Shown one piece after another: positions 23,758-35,056 of a stretch of DNA of 64,000 bases (within the stretch, counting starts at the first letter, position 1; each line of letters starts with the position of its first letter). Position numbers and translations under genes: made by a program. The notes under the pieces were generated by a model that searched no databases, was not told where the DNA came from, and was given only the letters and a program-made list of their open reading frames with translations. Source of the DNA: Cercis canadensis (lineage: Eukaryota > Streptophyta > Magnoliopsida > Fabales > Fabaceae); assembly GCA_003255065.1 (NCBI GenBank), contig QAOA01008548.1:138009-202008 (forward strand). Direction: 5' to 3'.

Positions 23758-26750
23758 CTATTCTAGCGTAAAGCAAATCTGATCATCCGGTGGAAGAGTA
23801 GGCAATGCATCTAAGAGGGTTTTGCAGTCAATTACAACATTCACATCTTTCCAAGAAGAGCATGTGACTTTAACATCGTTCAAGCCATGCCACCAACATT
23901 TTAAATGACGCGATCGACAATAGCAGCGTTCTTCGTTTCCACCCATTAGCTTCTCACAGAGGTGCTGTTGTTTCAGGAAATTGACAGAGTTAGAACCTTC
24001 TTTGAAGGTTTCCTTTGAGAAAAGCTATTACATAAAACAAGTTATATTTAATAGTGTCCTCTTGGCAATCTTATCTAAGATCAGAATACCTGGTCATTTT
24101 CTCATCAAATCTTTCAAAATATTATCAGCTTTGCAGAATGAAAAATAAGCATGAATTAAGAAAACCAAAGCACTTACACGTGAACTCATATCACTTTAGT
24201 TATAATTTCAGTATCACATTTATAAATGAGCATGTCTCATCAGTTGGTATAGCATGGACCATTGACAAGGCTTAAGTTATTCTAAGAGAAAAAAAAATTG
24301 CTGAAATAGTTGACCTTTACTAGGCTGAAGAATATAACTGAGGAAATGATAATCTCTTCAACTCTTCTAGTGAGAAGACTATTCTCACTGGAAGAGTTGG
24401 TAATGCATCTGCAAGTGTCTTCCAAACAACAAAATTCTCATCTGGCCCAGAAGAGTTTCTGACTTCAACTTCCTTCAAGCCATGCCCACATATATATAAC
24501 ATGACTAGCACTCTATCTTTTTTATGCACAAAAGCTTCTAACAGAAGAGGTGTTGTTTTAGACAATTAACAGAGGGAGTTAGAAGCAACCTGGAACTATA
24601 CCGTTCAGAATAGCCATTTAGATTTACTATTATTTTTCCCCCCATATAATCTTAGAATTATTCTGAGATAGTACAAAAATCATTAGCGAACTTGTATACA
24701 TGGTTGGATGCACATTGTCCATCAAGGGGGCAAATGCCCCCACAAAGTTAAAAATTTTCAAATAGTTTATATGCCATTCATATTAGAAAGATAGTATAAA
24801 TAGGTGAGACCTCTTATATAGTAAAACCAACTAAAAAGGTAGCATAAGTTCTTACTTCTCTTTGTCATTAATATTCCTACATTGTGAGTGAAGCTTACTT
24901 AGTCTTCTCTGAAGAGGGTAGAGAAGTGCTAACTGCCATATGGTTGCATTGGAGTGCGCCCAAGGCCATTATTTATAAATTATCTCCACTAAACATTAAA
25001 TTGTATTTTTATGCATTGTTTGTGTTGTTTGGGCCAAATTATATATATGTTGCCCCCAGAATAAAATTTTTCTAGATCTGCTATATGTATAATGCAGAAG
25101 AGAAAATGAATGAATTTTTTATTCCTTCATCTAGGCTATCCAATGTGAATGAATCCCACCACTGGAAGCAATGTTAAACATTATGAAAACAAATAATTAA
25201 CTCAGGAGAATGACAAACCTCAAGTATTGTTTTCCTGCATGATCCGTCCAGTTTTGTGGAAATACTAACAGGACAGCAGCTTAAAAGCAAGCCAGTGACA
25301 AGAGGCAAGCAAAAAGTGTCAGAATCTGAAAGTACACATAAATCCAAGCTTTTGATAGTTGGCGGAGGGACTGAAATATTTTCCACTTCATCTACGTAGA
25401 CTTTATCCTACAAAACCCAAAATTACTACAGAAATTAAAAAAATAAGCTGCACAACCAAACCAGATGAAATAATCAAGCTGATAATCTGTACTTACCGTT
25501 CTTAGATAGATACCGACATCCAAGGATGCAAGAATGCTTCTGGGTTTAATGTTTCGGAGAAATGCCCTGAACTTTTGGAAATCCAGATCAGAATGAATTA
25601 CAAACTTAGCCTTAAATTCCAGCAAACTTGAAAAATTCACAAATGATATAATTGGAATTGTGAGATCAAAACCATAGTATCCGCATGAATATAAATTTGG
25701 GGCATCAATTTGGACCTCCTCCATGATAGAGTCACCATATAAATTCAAGACCTTTAGCTGAACACTTGAAATCTTGATCCTCTCAGACATAGTGCAATTT
25801 TTCAATTCCAACTTCTCAAGGAAACGGAATTTATAAAAAAGTTCAAGCAACAACTGATTGGTGATGATAGCAGACCCGGAAGATGCTAAAGATAACTCTC
25901 TTAAATTTCTGCAGTTGTCCAAGTTAAACAAACAAGGATTGTCACAATCTGCAGGAAAATAACAAAACTTCTCAAGACTTGGTGAATCAACAGCAACCTC
26001 CTGTATTCCCAAAACATGAACTCCCTTGAGCTTAGGTAGACCATGTATGCTTACAGATTTCAACCTAGACTTGGTTAATCCATTTGCAGTTACAGATTCC
26101 ACTACAGAACCTTGCATCAAAGTTATATATTCCACCAAAGGACAACAAGAAATGAGATTCTGGACTATCTGTTCATTTCCAAGACAATGTAAACACAAAG
26201 ATAATGCTCGCAGTGAGGGAAACTTGAATGGGAGATTCAGAAATGCTTGGTTGACCTTGATCTGCCCAACCAAAACTAGCTTAGTTAGTGATTTAGCTTT
26301 AAGGACACTTGGCGGCAAGCAGTATTGTTTATCAAGAGGCACAGAGGTCCCATGCAAAAGAATGCTTAGAACCTCAACACCACTCTCAACTGCCAACTCA
26401 ATCCAGCGATCAATACGAGGGGATATAGACTGAAAGTCACTGTCGAACATCCTGAGCTTAAATTCTCTTATAGTTAAACCTTGCTCATGGAACCTTATCA
26501 TTGTGTTGTCCACAGAATTAAGAAAATTGTTTCTTCTCCTCATACGATCTTCAATTTGTTGGGGATCCCTCTGGTCCAAAGACAACTTTCTTACTACATC
26601 TCTAGATTCATCAAAAACCAAGATAGGAAACGTAGACCATGTATCTTGCCAAGCCTTGGACAATACACTAGTCCTGGCAGCATCTTTCTCTGGCAGCCTT
26701 GACACGATGTCATGAAGGATGGCCTTTGGCAGATTGGATATCTGATCCAT
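23758..26750 (-). CDS. F-box/LRR (FBD-type) protein
   Basis: Three coding exons on the minus strand: 26750-25497, 25407-25219 and 23964-23758. All junctions are GT-AG and phase 0, giving 549 residues. The N-terminal F-box begins ISNLPKAILHDIVSRLPEKD with TSVLSKAWQDTW. It is followed by the leucine-rich region typical of the plant F-box/FBD/LRR superfamily (SLRALSLCLHCL, LRELSLASSG, LEKLELKNC). The last exon encodes the FBD-related end (HLCEKLMGGNEE, HLKCWWHGLNDVKV, LLDALPTLPPDD). Members are SCF substrate receptors, usually fast-evolving and without known targets. A related but broken terminal exon lies in the second intron at 24320-24565, and TE-like sequence (about 24720-25080) fills part of the same intron. 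The start is the only ATG before the F-box. Confidence 0.75.
24320..24565 (-). pseudogene. Second, degraded FBD-type terminal exon
   Basis: This frame (HGLKEVEVRNSSGPDENF, then KTLADALPTLPVR and a stop) parallels the last exon of the gene at 23758-23964 (HGLNDVKV and KTLLDALPTLPPDD). The part before HGLKEV is scrambled, and no AG acceptor gives the phase-0 joining that exon 2 needs. It looks like a tandemly duplicated terminal exon that decayed. Use as an alternative exon is possible but less likely. Confidence 0.6.
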
Positions 26751-27959
26751 TGCTTCAACTCCCTAACCCTAGAAGTGACTACGGACTAGTATAGACCAAA
26801 CATGTGCCTGTCACAATGTAAAACAATTTAGCTGTACAATGGGAGCTTCATGTCAGAGAAGTGTTCACAGAGTAAATAAAGAAATCAACAACTCAAACTG
26901 TAGAAGTTTGAAACTCCATTTCAGAGATAAATCCGCACATAATCTTCCATTCAAATAGCTTTGACTATAACAACAAAAGAACAGTATGACTGATCATTAA
27001 GTCTGACTTCAACCAAAAATGGGAAAATGGGTATTTCAACTATATTATCAGGTACCATTCTTCTATAGGACTCTCTTCATCACCAAAAATGGGAAAATGG
27101 GTATTTCCTCGCAAGTTTCAAAATGGGAAAATGGGTATTTCAACTATATTATCAGGCATCATTCTTCTATAGGACTCTCTTCATCACCCAAAATGGGAAA
27201 ATGGGTATTTCCTCGCAGGTTTCAAAATGGAAAAATGGGTATTTCCTCCCACGTTTAGCACTTAGGCCATTAGAATTTGATAGAAGAGGAACAAAAATAG
27301 ATTTCAATGTATACCCTAAATGAAGAAAAGATATTGTAACAACTAAGAATTTTTTCTTTTTTTTTTTCCTCAATAACGGTTCAAGTTAAGGGAATAAGCT
27401 TATGATATGAAAGAAATAGATCATACCGTAGCAATAAGTAGAATCATTATGCAAAGTTGAAATCTTTGTCGTTCAGTGAAGAAAAGATTACGGAGCACAA
27501 ATGCGAGAGTAGCGAGAGGTAGGAAATTCCGAAGTAAAGGAAAGAGAGAGAAGTCAGATTCAGAAACCTAACGCTCAATTTCTTGACTTTTGGCGATAGC
27601 TAAAGTAGAAGGAAGAAGAGTTCCATTTCCCCATAACCCATTAAAAAACTCTTTACATCTGTAACAATTGCAGTGGATTGGGCATGCATCTTTCAGAAAT
27701 ATTATAAAATATATTTTATGAAAGGGGAAAATTATTCTGCAGCGTGAGGGGTTTATGCAAATTTCTTGTGAGTTGTAAATGCATCCGTTAAGGATTTTTT
27801 AAAATGACCGTATGATTATCATATAAAAAATTCGTTATATCCAAAAGAGAGAATCATGTTTGTGACTTGTGAGACTCATGTTTTTTTTTTTTTTTTGGGT
27901 TAAAGATAGAAATTTTCATTCATTCATGAAAATGCTAAACAATAAGTAACTATACATCT
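26751..27959. other. 5' region of the F-box/FBD gene
   Basis: Holds the probable promoter and 5' UTR of the minus-strand F-box gene, possibly with a 5' UTR intron, plus a tandem repeat at 27016-27246. Sequence around 27480-27600 is less AT-rich and could contain the transcription start. No other gene is seen. Confidence 0.4.
27016..27246. repeat. 104-bp tandem repeat upstream of the F-box/FBD gene
   Basis: Two near-identical 104-bp units begin at 27021 and 27125 (GGGAAAATGGGTATTTCAAC). Within and after them the short phrase AAAATGGGTATTTC recurs, five times in all. Confidence 0.8.
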
Positions 27960-28446
27960 GTCACTTTGATCCAAAAATTATATTTTTTAAATTTATTTAC
28001 ATAATTATAATATTTATTTATTTATTTATTTTAATATTATATTTTTAAAAAATTAAAAAAAATATGAGTGAGTTGCACCAGAGACGCCAGTGAGCTTAGG
28101 ATGTGTCCTCACACACTCTTACGTTTGTGTGCTTCTGTCAATTTTTGAGAAAAGGTCAAATGACCAAATAGTTAATATAAGCTTCGTCTATTGGCTTATG
28201 TAAAGACAAAGATGCAGGACAAAAGTGACTAGAAGCTGCTTGTGTCAGATGAAGGGGACACGCCTTGGGCTTATTGGTGTGTTCTACGTGGACACGTCGT
28301 GGGCCATTGGCGTGTTCGGTGGGCCCCGTCACTTTTGATTTTAATTTGTTAATTTTTTGAAAAGTGTAATATTAAAGTAAATAAATTAAAAAATGTTATA
28401 ATTGTATAAATAAATTTAAAAAATATAATTTTTAAGTCAAAGCTCC
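27960..28446 (+). mobile_element. Foldback MITE (31154-type family), diverged
   Basis: Inverted arms match: CTTTGATCCAAAAATTATAT on the left, and CTTTGACTTAAAAATTATAT read on the minus strand at the right. The centre shares the CACACTC, GGGACACGCC and GGACACG motifs of the copies at 1-482 and 31154-31605. No clear target duplication could be recognised, so the exact ends are uncertain by some bases. Confidence 0.6.
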
Positions 28447-29283
28447 TCTAGTTACTCAAACTAATGACTAAAGAAAGAGAAACTCCCAACTGCACTCTAA
28501 AGGGCTATAAACACAAGACATCCTACATAGACTTACGCCATCTCTGTATTTGAAAGTGTGCTTCTGCTTTCTGGATTGTATCTTCAATGTTCCAGATTTT
28601 CTGATTAAAAATAAACTCATTTCTACTCCTCAAATCCTTCATAATAAGAAAGCTGCCACTGACACCAACTCTCTCCCATTCTGAATTCCACTAAGGGTGA
28701 GAGTCATGTTGTACATTTTTTTGATAATTATTACAAGTCATTCATAAGTCTTTTATTAAGAATTTAAGCTTTTGAGATAAATTATTTCCTTAACATAATA
28801 TTATAGGTTTTTTTCAACAAATAGTTAGCAGTTCAATCTGCTAAGTTTTAATTTCTTATAATTTAATTAAATTTTAGCATAAAGTATGAGTAGGTTTATA
28901 CTTTATTTACTTTATAAGTTCAAAAAACTTTTGTGTATGGACATATGTTATATATAATCATTCCAATACTTGCTCCCTTCGTGTCGAAAGATTTTTGTAT
29001 GGTGAACGTGTTAGATATATATATATAACAACTTTTATAAATTTTTTTTCTTACAACTTAAATTTTTGGAATAAGTTGACTCATTTAACAAAAACATTAA
29101 TCATTTCATGATTGTTCAAGATAAAAATTGTTTGGCCTTTCATTCACTTTTAAAAAAAAAAAAATCTTTTACATTTTATTTACCAAAATGTCTCCCATGT
29201 GTCCATGTGGCTGCCCCAACACCATCCACCATGGCACTATGCCTTGCAGCCATTGGCTTACATATGCCATTGACAACATTATT
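28447..29283. other. Intergenic, no gene seen
   Basis: AT-rich spacer between MITEs. Frames here, including one at 29108-29359, are low-complexity and run into the following repeat. I see no domain. Confidence 0.5.
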
Positions 29284-29790
29284 TTTAATTATTAGAAGTT
29301 ATATAATAGAGATAGCTTATCATCCTTTAAATCTATCATCTGCTCTCAATGGAATTTGAACATAAAACTTTCACTACGAAGTATTGAATACTCAACTATT
29401 AGGGTGTCTCCTTAAGGATAAGTTAATAATTTTATATATGTAATTGAAAAAAAAAAAAAGATAAAAACTCTAAGCTTAATTCTAATAGCCCATTGATCTG
29501 AATATTACATTTTAGAAATAAAATTACATATTTATCATACTTTTTTAACTTAATTACTTAAATATTACAATTTTTAAAAAATTAATTACCTAATTATTAG
29601 AAGTTACATAATAGGAATAACTTATCATATTTTAAAATCTCATATCATCCACCCCCAATGGAATTTGAACATGAAACTTCTATTATGAAGTACTTAATAC
29701 TCAATTATTAGAGTGTCTCCTTTAAGTAAGTTAATAATTTTATATATATAATTAAAAATAATAATAAACTCTAAGCTTAATTCTAATGTG
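29284..29790. repeat. Two diverged direct repeats of about 200 bp
   Basis: 29284-29490 and 29594-29790 share ATTATTAGAAGTTA, AATGGAATTTGAACAT, AAGTTAATAATTTTATATAT and ACTCTAAGCTTAATTCTAAT in the same order. The spacer is about 100 bp. The origin is not recognised; probably fragments of a dispersed repeat. Confidence 0.7.
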
Positions 29791-29923
29791 TGAATCCCTA
29801 TTCTCCTATCAAGGCTGGTAGACCCTTAAATCCTTTTTTAACCAAAAAAAAAAAAATTAAAGATAGATGCATGTGTGAGCTAGTAATATCATAAGTTGTT
29901 TTTGTTGTTATCCAATGGGAACA

Positions 29924-30090
29924 GATCCAGTCATGTTAACTTGAGTCATGTTGCTTAAATCTAAGCCGTCTATTCCATTTAAGGTCATTTCAACCATTAA
30001 AATACATTAATATTTAATGGTTGAAATGAGCTTTAATGGAATGGACGACTCAGATTTGAGCAACATGACTCAAGTGACATGACCGGATCC
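29924..30090. mobile_element. 167-bp perfect-hairpin MITE
   Basis: Two arms of about 78 bp are near-perfect reverse complements around the centre ATACATTAAT. The left arm begins GATCCAGTCATGTTAACTTG and the right arm ends TGACATGACCGGATC. It has the size and form of a short foldback MITE. The target duplication is not clear. Confidence 0.75.
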
Positions 30091-30562
30091 AAATTCGTCT
30101 TAAGTGGAGATTACCAATAACTTATAGGAACACGTGGCAATAGAATATTGGTAGCTGAAAATGGTATTTTTCAATGGGTGCCGGATTAAGTTGTTTCTTC
30201 AGTAATAAGAGAATAGGCACATATTTCTTAGATAATTATGAAGGAAGCCATGTAATTGTAGTAATTACAATTAAGTGCCCCGCAATTCATTTTAAAAACA
30301 AAACGATAGAATGACAAGAAGGGGGGCGTTAAGGTGTTGCAGAAATAGAACGTTAGGAGGAAGTCATTTTTCGGAAAGATCGTTATTGTCGGTGTAGTCA
30401 CTTTTTTATGTCGTTTTAGCCTAAAAATATGTTGTTGTCTCAGATTTATCATGTGTATTTGATGTAAACTTGAATTTCCTTTGAATTTTTGGAGGAAAAT
30501 AAGCCAAGACTCAAGAGAACTCTGAGGGAACTCCAATGGCAAATCCAACTTCTGCAGAGTAA
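30091..30562. other. Intergenic, no gene seen
   Basis: No recognisable domain. One short minus-strand frame (30228-30548) has no known similarity and no gene context. Confidence 0.4.
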
Positions 30563-31043
30563 GGGTCTGTTTGAGAGTTTTTTTGGAGGGGAGAGGAGAT
30601 GAGAGGAGAGGAAAGGAAATGGAGGAAAATGAAGGGAAGGAAAAGAGAGACGTTTTTTTCTCTTTTATTTAGATGATTAAAATGAATAAAAGGAGAGCAA
30701 AAGAAAAGAAAGGAAAGAAATAAAAATTTACAATTTTATAAATTTATCCTTTATTTATAAAATAAATATATTTAATATAAAATTTAGTAATGTTATCTAA
30801 ATAGTGTTTGAAATTTTTTTTGAAGAAATAAATAGATGTATAATAATAAAATACTATTTTTTCTCTCCAAACTCTCCAAATTGAGAGAACACAAAAATGA
30901 TGTAAAAAAGGAATACAAAGGTTTGAGATTATCCATTGGTTTCCTTTTATTTTTTAATCTTGAACTCCCAAACAAGGGGAATGACATATTTACTCATTTC
31001 ATTTCCTCTTATTTCCCCCCAAATTTAACTTCCAAACAAACCC
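30563..31043. mobile_element. Probable MITE with GGGT(C/T)TGTTTG termini
   Basis: It starts GGGTCTGTTTGAGAG and ends CTTCCAAACAAACCC, which reads GGGTTTGTTTGGAAG on the minus strand. The inner purine-rich tract (GGAGAGGAAAGG) partly mirrors the other end. I could not establish a target duplication, so the superfamily is uncertain. Confidence 0.45.
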
Positions 31044-31153
31044 AAAAGGTAGAAGAAGAATAAAAAAAACAAAAAAATTAAAATAGAATAAGCCCCACGC
31101 ACGGCACGGGCTTGTGCAAAATTGCACACCTATGTCTTTTTTTCTTATTTTAG

Positions 31154-31605
31154 GGGTCTTTTAACTTAATATTACTGTTTTCAAATTTATTTACACAATT
31201 ATAAACACTTTTGAATTTATATATCTAAATATTATACTTTTAAAAAAAATTAAAAACAAAAAAAATAAATTTTGACCCATGGGGCTCACTGGACATGCCA
31301 GTGGCCCCATGGCGTGTCCACGTAGGACACGCCAATGGAGCTACGATGTGTCCCTTTTTATTGCGTACACCAACTTTTTTTAAATATGTACTTTGAGATA
31401 GAAATAATTGTGAGACCCGCCAAAAAGAGACACGTCTGGGCCCACTGGCGTGTCCCACAGCTCATACTTCATTTTTTTTTTCAATTTTTAATTTTTTTAA
31501 AAATGCAAATTTTGGTATATAAGTTCAACAAGTGTTATAATTGTGTAAATAAGTTATAATTGTGTAAATAAGTTTGAAAAACAGTAATATTGAGTTGAAA
31601 GATCC
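31154..31605 (+). mobile_element. Mutator-like foldback MITE with exact 9-bp TSD
   Basis: Inverted termini are GGGTCTTTTAACTTAATATT and, from the right on the minus strand, GGATCTTTCAACTCAATATT, extending more than 100 bp. The exact direct duplication TTATTTTAG flanks it at 31145-31153 and 31606-31614. The 452-bp element has a GC-richer centre with ACACGCCA motifs and no coding sequence. Copies of the family lie at 1-482 and 27960-28446. A 9-bp duplication with long TIRs points to MULE mobilisation. Confidence 0.75.
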
Positions 31606-31614
31606 TTATTTTAG

Positions 31615-34600
31615 ATTTACATTTTGTGGTTGCAATGCTGATTAGGAGTGCTTAGCTTTTTTTTTTTTTTTCAATGATGTTTTCTTTGGTCTTAGTAAGA
31701 TGGTTGGGCCAATGGCCATCAGCCTATTTTTTATTCTATTGGGCCATGATAGCCTATTCTTGATGAAAGACCTTATTACCATAAAAAAGGATTAATTTAA
31801 TTTTTTTTTAAAAAAGTATAAAAAATACTTTTAAATTCAAAGCAATTACATTTGAGGCCAAAAAAGGGTGAGGCACTTACTAATCTTCATTGGTAATTTA
31901 GATTGAAGAAACCTCATTCATTTCTTTTGTCACACCTACTGGTCTTCGTCGTTAGTGCGCATACATCATATGTGTCTAAATGTTCCTAAAAATAATGTCT
32001 ATTAATTAGGATCCCTAAAAGGCACATAGCTACTTAAAATTCTTAAAGCAATCTTAATTGATTACTTAAGACCACTAAGTTACTCATGACCACTAAATTA
32101 ATCATAGGTTACATATAGCAACATATGGCTCTTAAAACAAATTGACACAATCTTTTAAGAGTTCTAAATTAATTTTATGTCACACATAATCACTCTAAGC
32201 CACATAGCTACTTAGGATACCTAACATGAATTTAAAAAGCAACCCTTCCATTTAAATTCATGCATCATGAATTTTAACAATCATTGTTAATTAGGATGCT
32301 AAGTCCCTTCTTAAAGCCAATGGAAAGTTCTTGACATACACAGAAACAAGTCTTTTGTTTTTTTTAACCACTATTAATACAACCGTTAACTTAGTTCATT
32401 GCAGTAGGAAGAGAACTATTTTAAGGGGCAAAAAATGCTGAATGAAAATTATAGCATCGCTTCTTCTCTGCCATTGCTAATTGGCAACTAAACAAATTGA
32501 TCATCCTCATGATTCTGAACTGATCTTCTGAGCTGTACTGTTCTTTGAAATGAGTTTGTTAGTTAACTGAGGAATTCCTATGCTATGAAAGTTGCTTAGT
32601 AAATAAGTAGATGGAAATTGTATATGGACATGTATGTTCTTTGCAGCACATTGTCGTCAAGACCCAAGACATCTTCAAGAAGAGGGACCCAAGATAACTG
32701 TAAAATAGGATTGAAATGAAGTTGGAAAACAAGAACTGGTGGATCAAACAATTCTAGTTACCGTGAAATTCTTCTGAGGCGATCCAATTGTCGCCCAATG
32801 CCACTCCTAGATATGGAGCACGACACGTACCTGTTATAATACAATTCTTCATATAATGAATATAAGCATCCATCATTTTCAAAATCTTCCTTTTATCATA
32901 TCAATAAATAGGATTCATAGGATACAGAACAGCTATCAGTATATGATTGAAAGGACATAGATACATAGTTCAAGTAGGGATTACCTCTGAGTTTAAGCTT
33001 CAATATCCCTGCTCCAATGGCTTAAAAAGCTGATAATTCAAGAGTGACAGCAAGTTTCTCACCATAAGAACAAACCAGTGTTCAGAGGACCCTTTTAGAG
33101 GCTATCGTTCTTAATTGAATATCTCAGTTAACAAAACAGTAAAATTTTAGAGGTTGGGATACCCTACATCCTCAGTTAACAAATCAATAATATGTTTTCA
33201 GGAAGAGATTGGAATACCCCACAAAGCAGCATCTGTTCCAATCGAACTGTGCTACATAACAAAAGCAGTGAGTGAAAAAACAGACAATTAAAATGCATTA
33301 CTTAAACTCTAAAACCTTCAGATCTCTTTTAGAGGCATTTCCTTAAGGCAATACCAGCAAGCATGAAGCTCAATGCAGCATATAAGATTCCATCCAAAGT
33401 AGCATACCGCTGAAACTCAATAAGCAGTTTGTACTTGACCATGACAATACCTCGAACAAGGATGGGACACTACCAAAAATACACCATCTAAAACTGAGCA
33501 TAGTTTCACATGTAAGGCATGGGCATCACCAAAAAATATTTTCTACCACCAATTTTTTGAATCCATAGTTTAAAATAGAGTGTCCAGATCAGCAAAACTC
33601 AATCATCATCATGGTTTTACAACATCCTACTTCTATCATCCAACCAAAAAAAAGAATGAAAGAAAAGGAAAAAAAATACTCCTGCAGCCTTGATGTGGAT
33701 GAAGGTTGAGGTATGAAATGTCACATGTCAAACAGTACACTTGACTTCTCCATTCAAATATAGGCATAGTTTCAATATCGAAAGTTTGACCAAGTGCTAC
33801 TTCCAGTTATGTCTCACCAGTTTATGATGTAGGCCAAATCCAATAAAGTTACTGGAACTAAATGTGCTACAATCAAGACAGACTAACCCCAAAAGAATAA
33901 TACTCACCATCATTGCCCATGAATTGGTGTCATATGAATAGCAAGAAAATCAACAGAAAAAGCATTTCCTCTTCTGGTTGTTTAGACTGAAATAATTTCA
34001 AAGAAAAAAGAAAGAAAAAGGACTCTGCCAATTGAATACATGGGGCCCATTCTGAGACAATCACGGTACAATTGATTCTAATAATGGGAACACCTTTAAC
34101 TTCAGCATCAAAAAGGGGGCCAAGGATCCTTGGCTGCAACTGCTTCCAGAGTGATCAATGATGAAAAATTGCATTTCAGTGTAAAGGGGATCATCTTTGA
34201 AACAACAAATACTTTACTGCAAAATGCAATATCCTGTATTTCCACTTATTTCTAACATATCCAAATACAATAATGAAACTTCAAAACTTTGCTCGAGTCC
34301 TCACATGCTAAATGTAAATTTGCCAACTTGTGTAGGATCCTTGTCATAACTACTGAGATGGAGAGTAATTTGAACATAAGCTGTCATGAGAAGTTTAATA
34401 GATTTCCAAGCAACAAAAATCAAAATTTGTCTAAACTCTGCAGTATCAATTTATTAATGGTTAGGATTACCATTGTTATGGATAGGCTCATGGAGCCAGT
34501 AGGATTGATAGCACCTCTTACCATTTGATTTCAACAAGAATAGAAGAAGAATTGCATTGGATCTGAAACCAAGTGGCGTTGTTGGCCAAAAATATATTAG

Positions 34601-35056
34601 GAGTATGAAACTTTCTGCATCTCATAATGTACAATGTTTTTGGCTAAATTGCTTTCCAAGTCTCAATTACATCTACTACTAATGTACTAAGCATACAGAA
34701 TCTATGCTAGTCCACAAGAAAGATTTCACCTTGTGAAGTTTGGAATATTTTTAAAACAAAAGATAAAAAATGAAAAAAAAAAAAAAGTGTGGCAGCTAGA
34801 GTGAAGAAATAATATCATATAACCTAGTTTGTTGAGGATGTATCTATATAGAAAATACATGTTGTAGGAAAACTACTCTTCATAGAATGCAACTTCTGAG
34901 CCGAACAAAGAGAGGAACAAGCAATTGCCTCTGTTTACACCTCAAAGAACGCCTCCCAAGAAAATGAAGATGCTTGTGCTGGCCCAATAGTAACTGGGAT
35001 AATTTGCAAAAATTGGTTCAGATGGCAACTTTATATTAGAAGTGGATAAAATATAT
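31615..35056. other. Intergenic and probable 3' flank of the b561 gene
   Basis: No supported gene. Between 31950 and 32260 there are loose repeats of CTACTTA, CACATAGCT and CACTAA-type words. On the minus strand around 32690-32830 there are AG and GT signals bounding a short open stretch, which I could not assign. Roughly 34850-35056 should be the 3' UTR of the gene at 35057-37780. Confidence 0.45.

Noticed and set aside
24720..25080. hAT-like or other TE in an intron of the F-box/FBD gene
   Set aside because: It has a GGGGGCAAATGCCCCC palindrome and TE-like texture, but I could not find matching ends or a target duplication.
26026..26433. Plus-strand 135-residue frame
   Set aside because: It lies antisense to the F-box/FBD exon and has no domain; it is a shadow of that gene.
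32690..32830. Minus-strand exon-like stretch
   Set aside because: Plausible splice signals surround it, but no frame shows similarity to a family I know and there are no partner exons.
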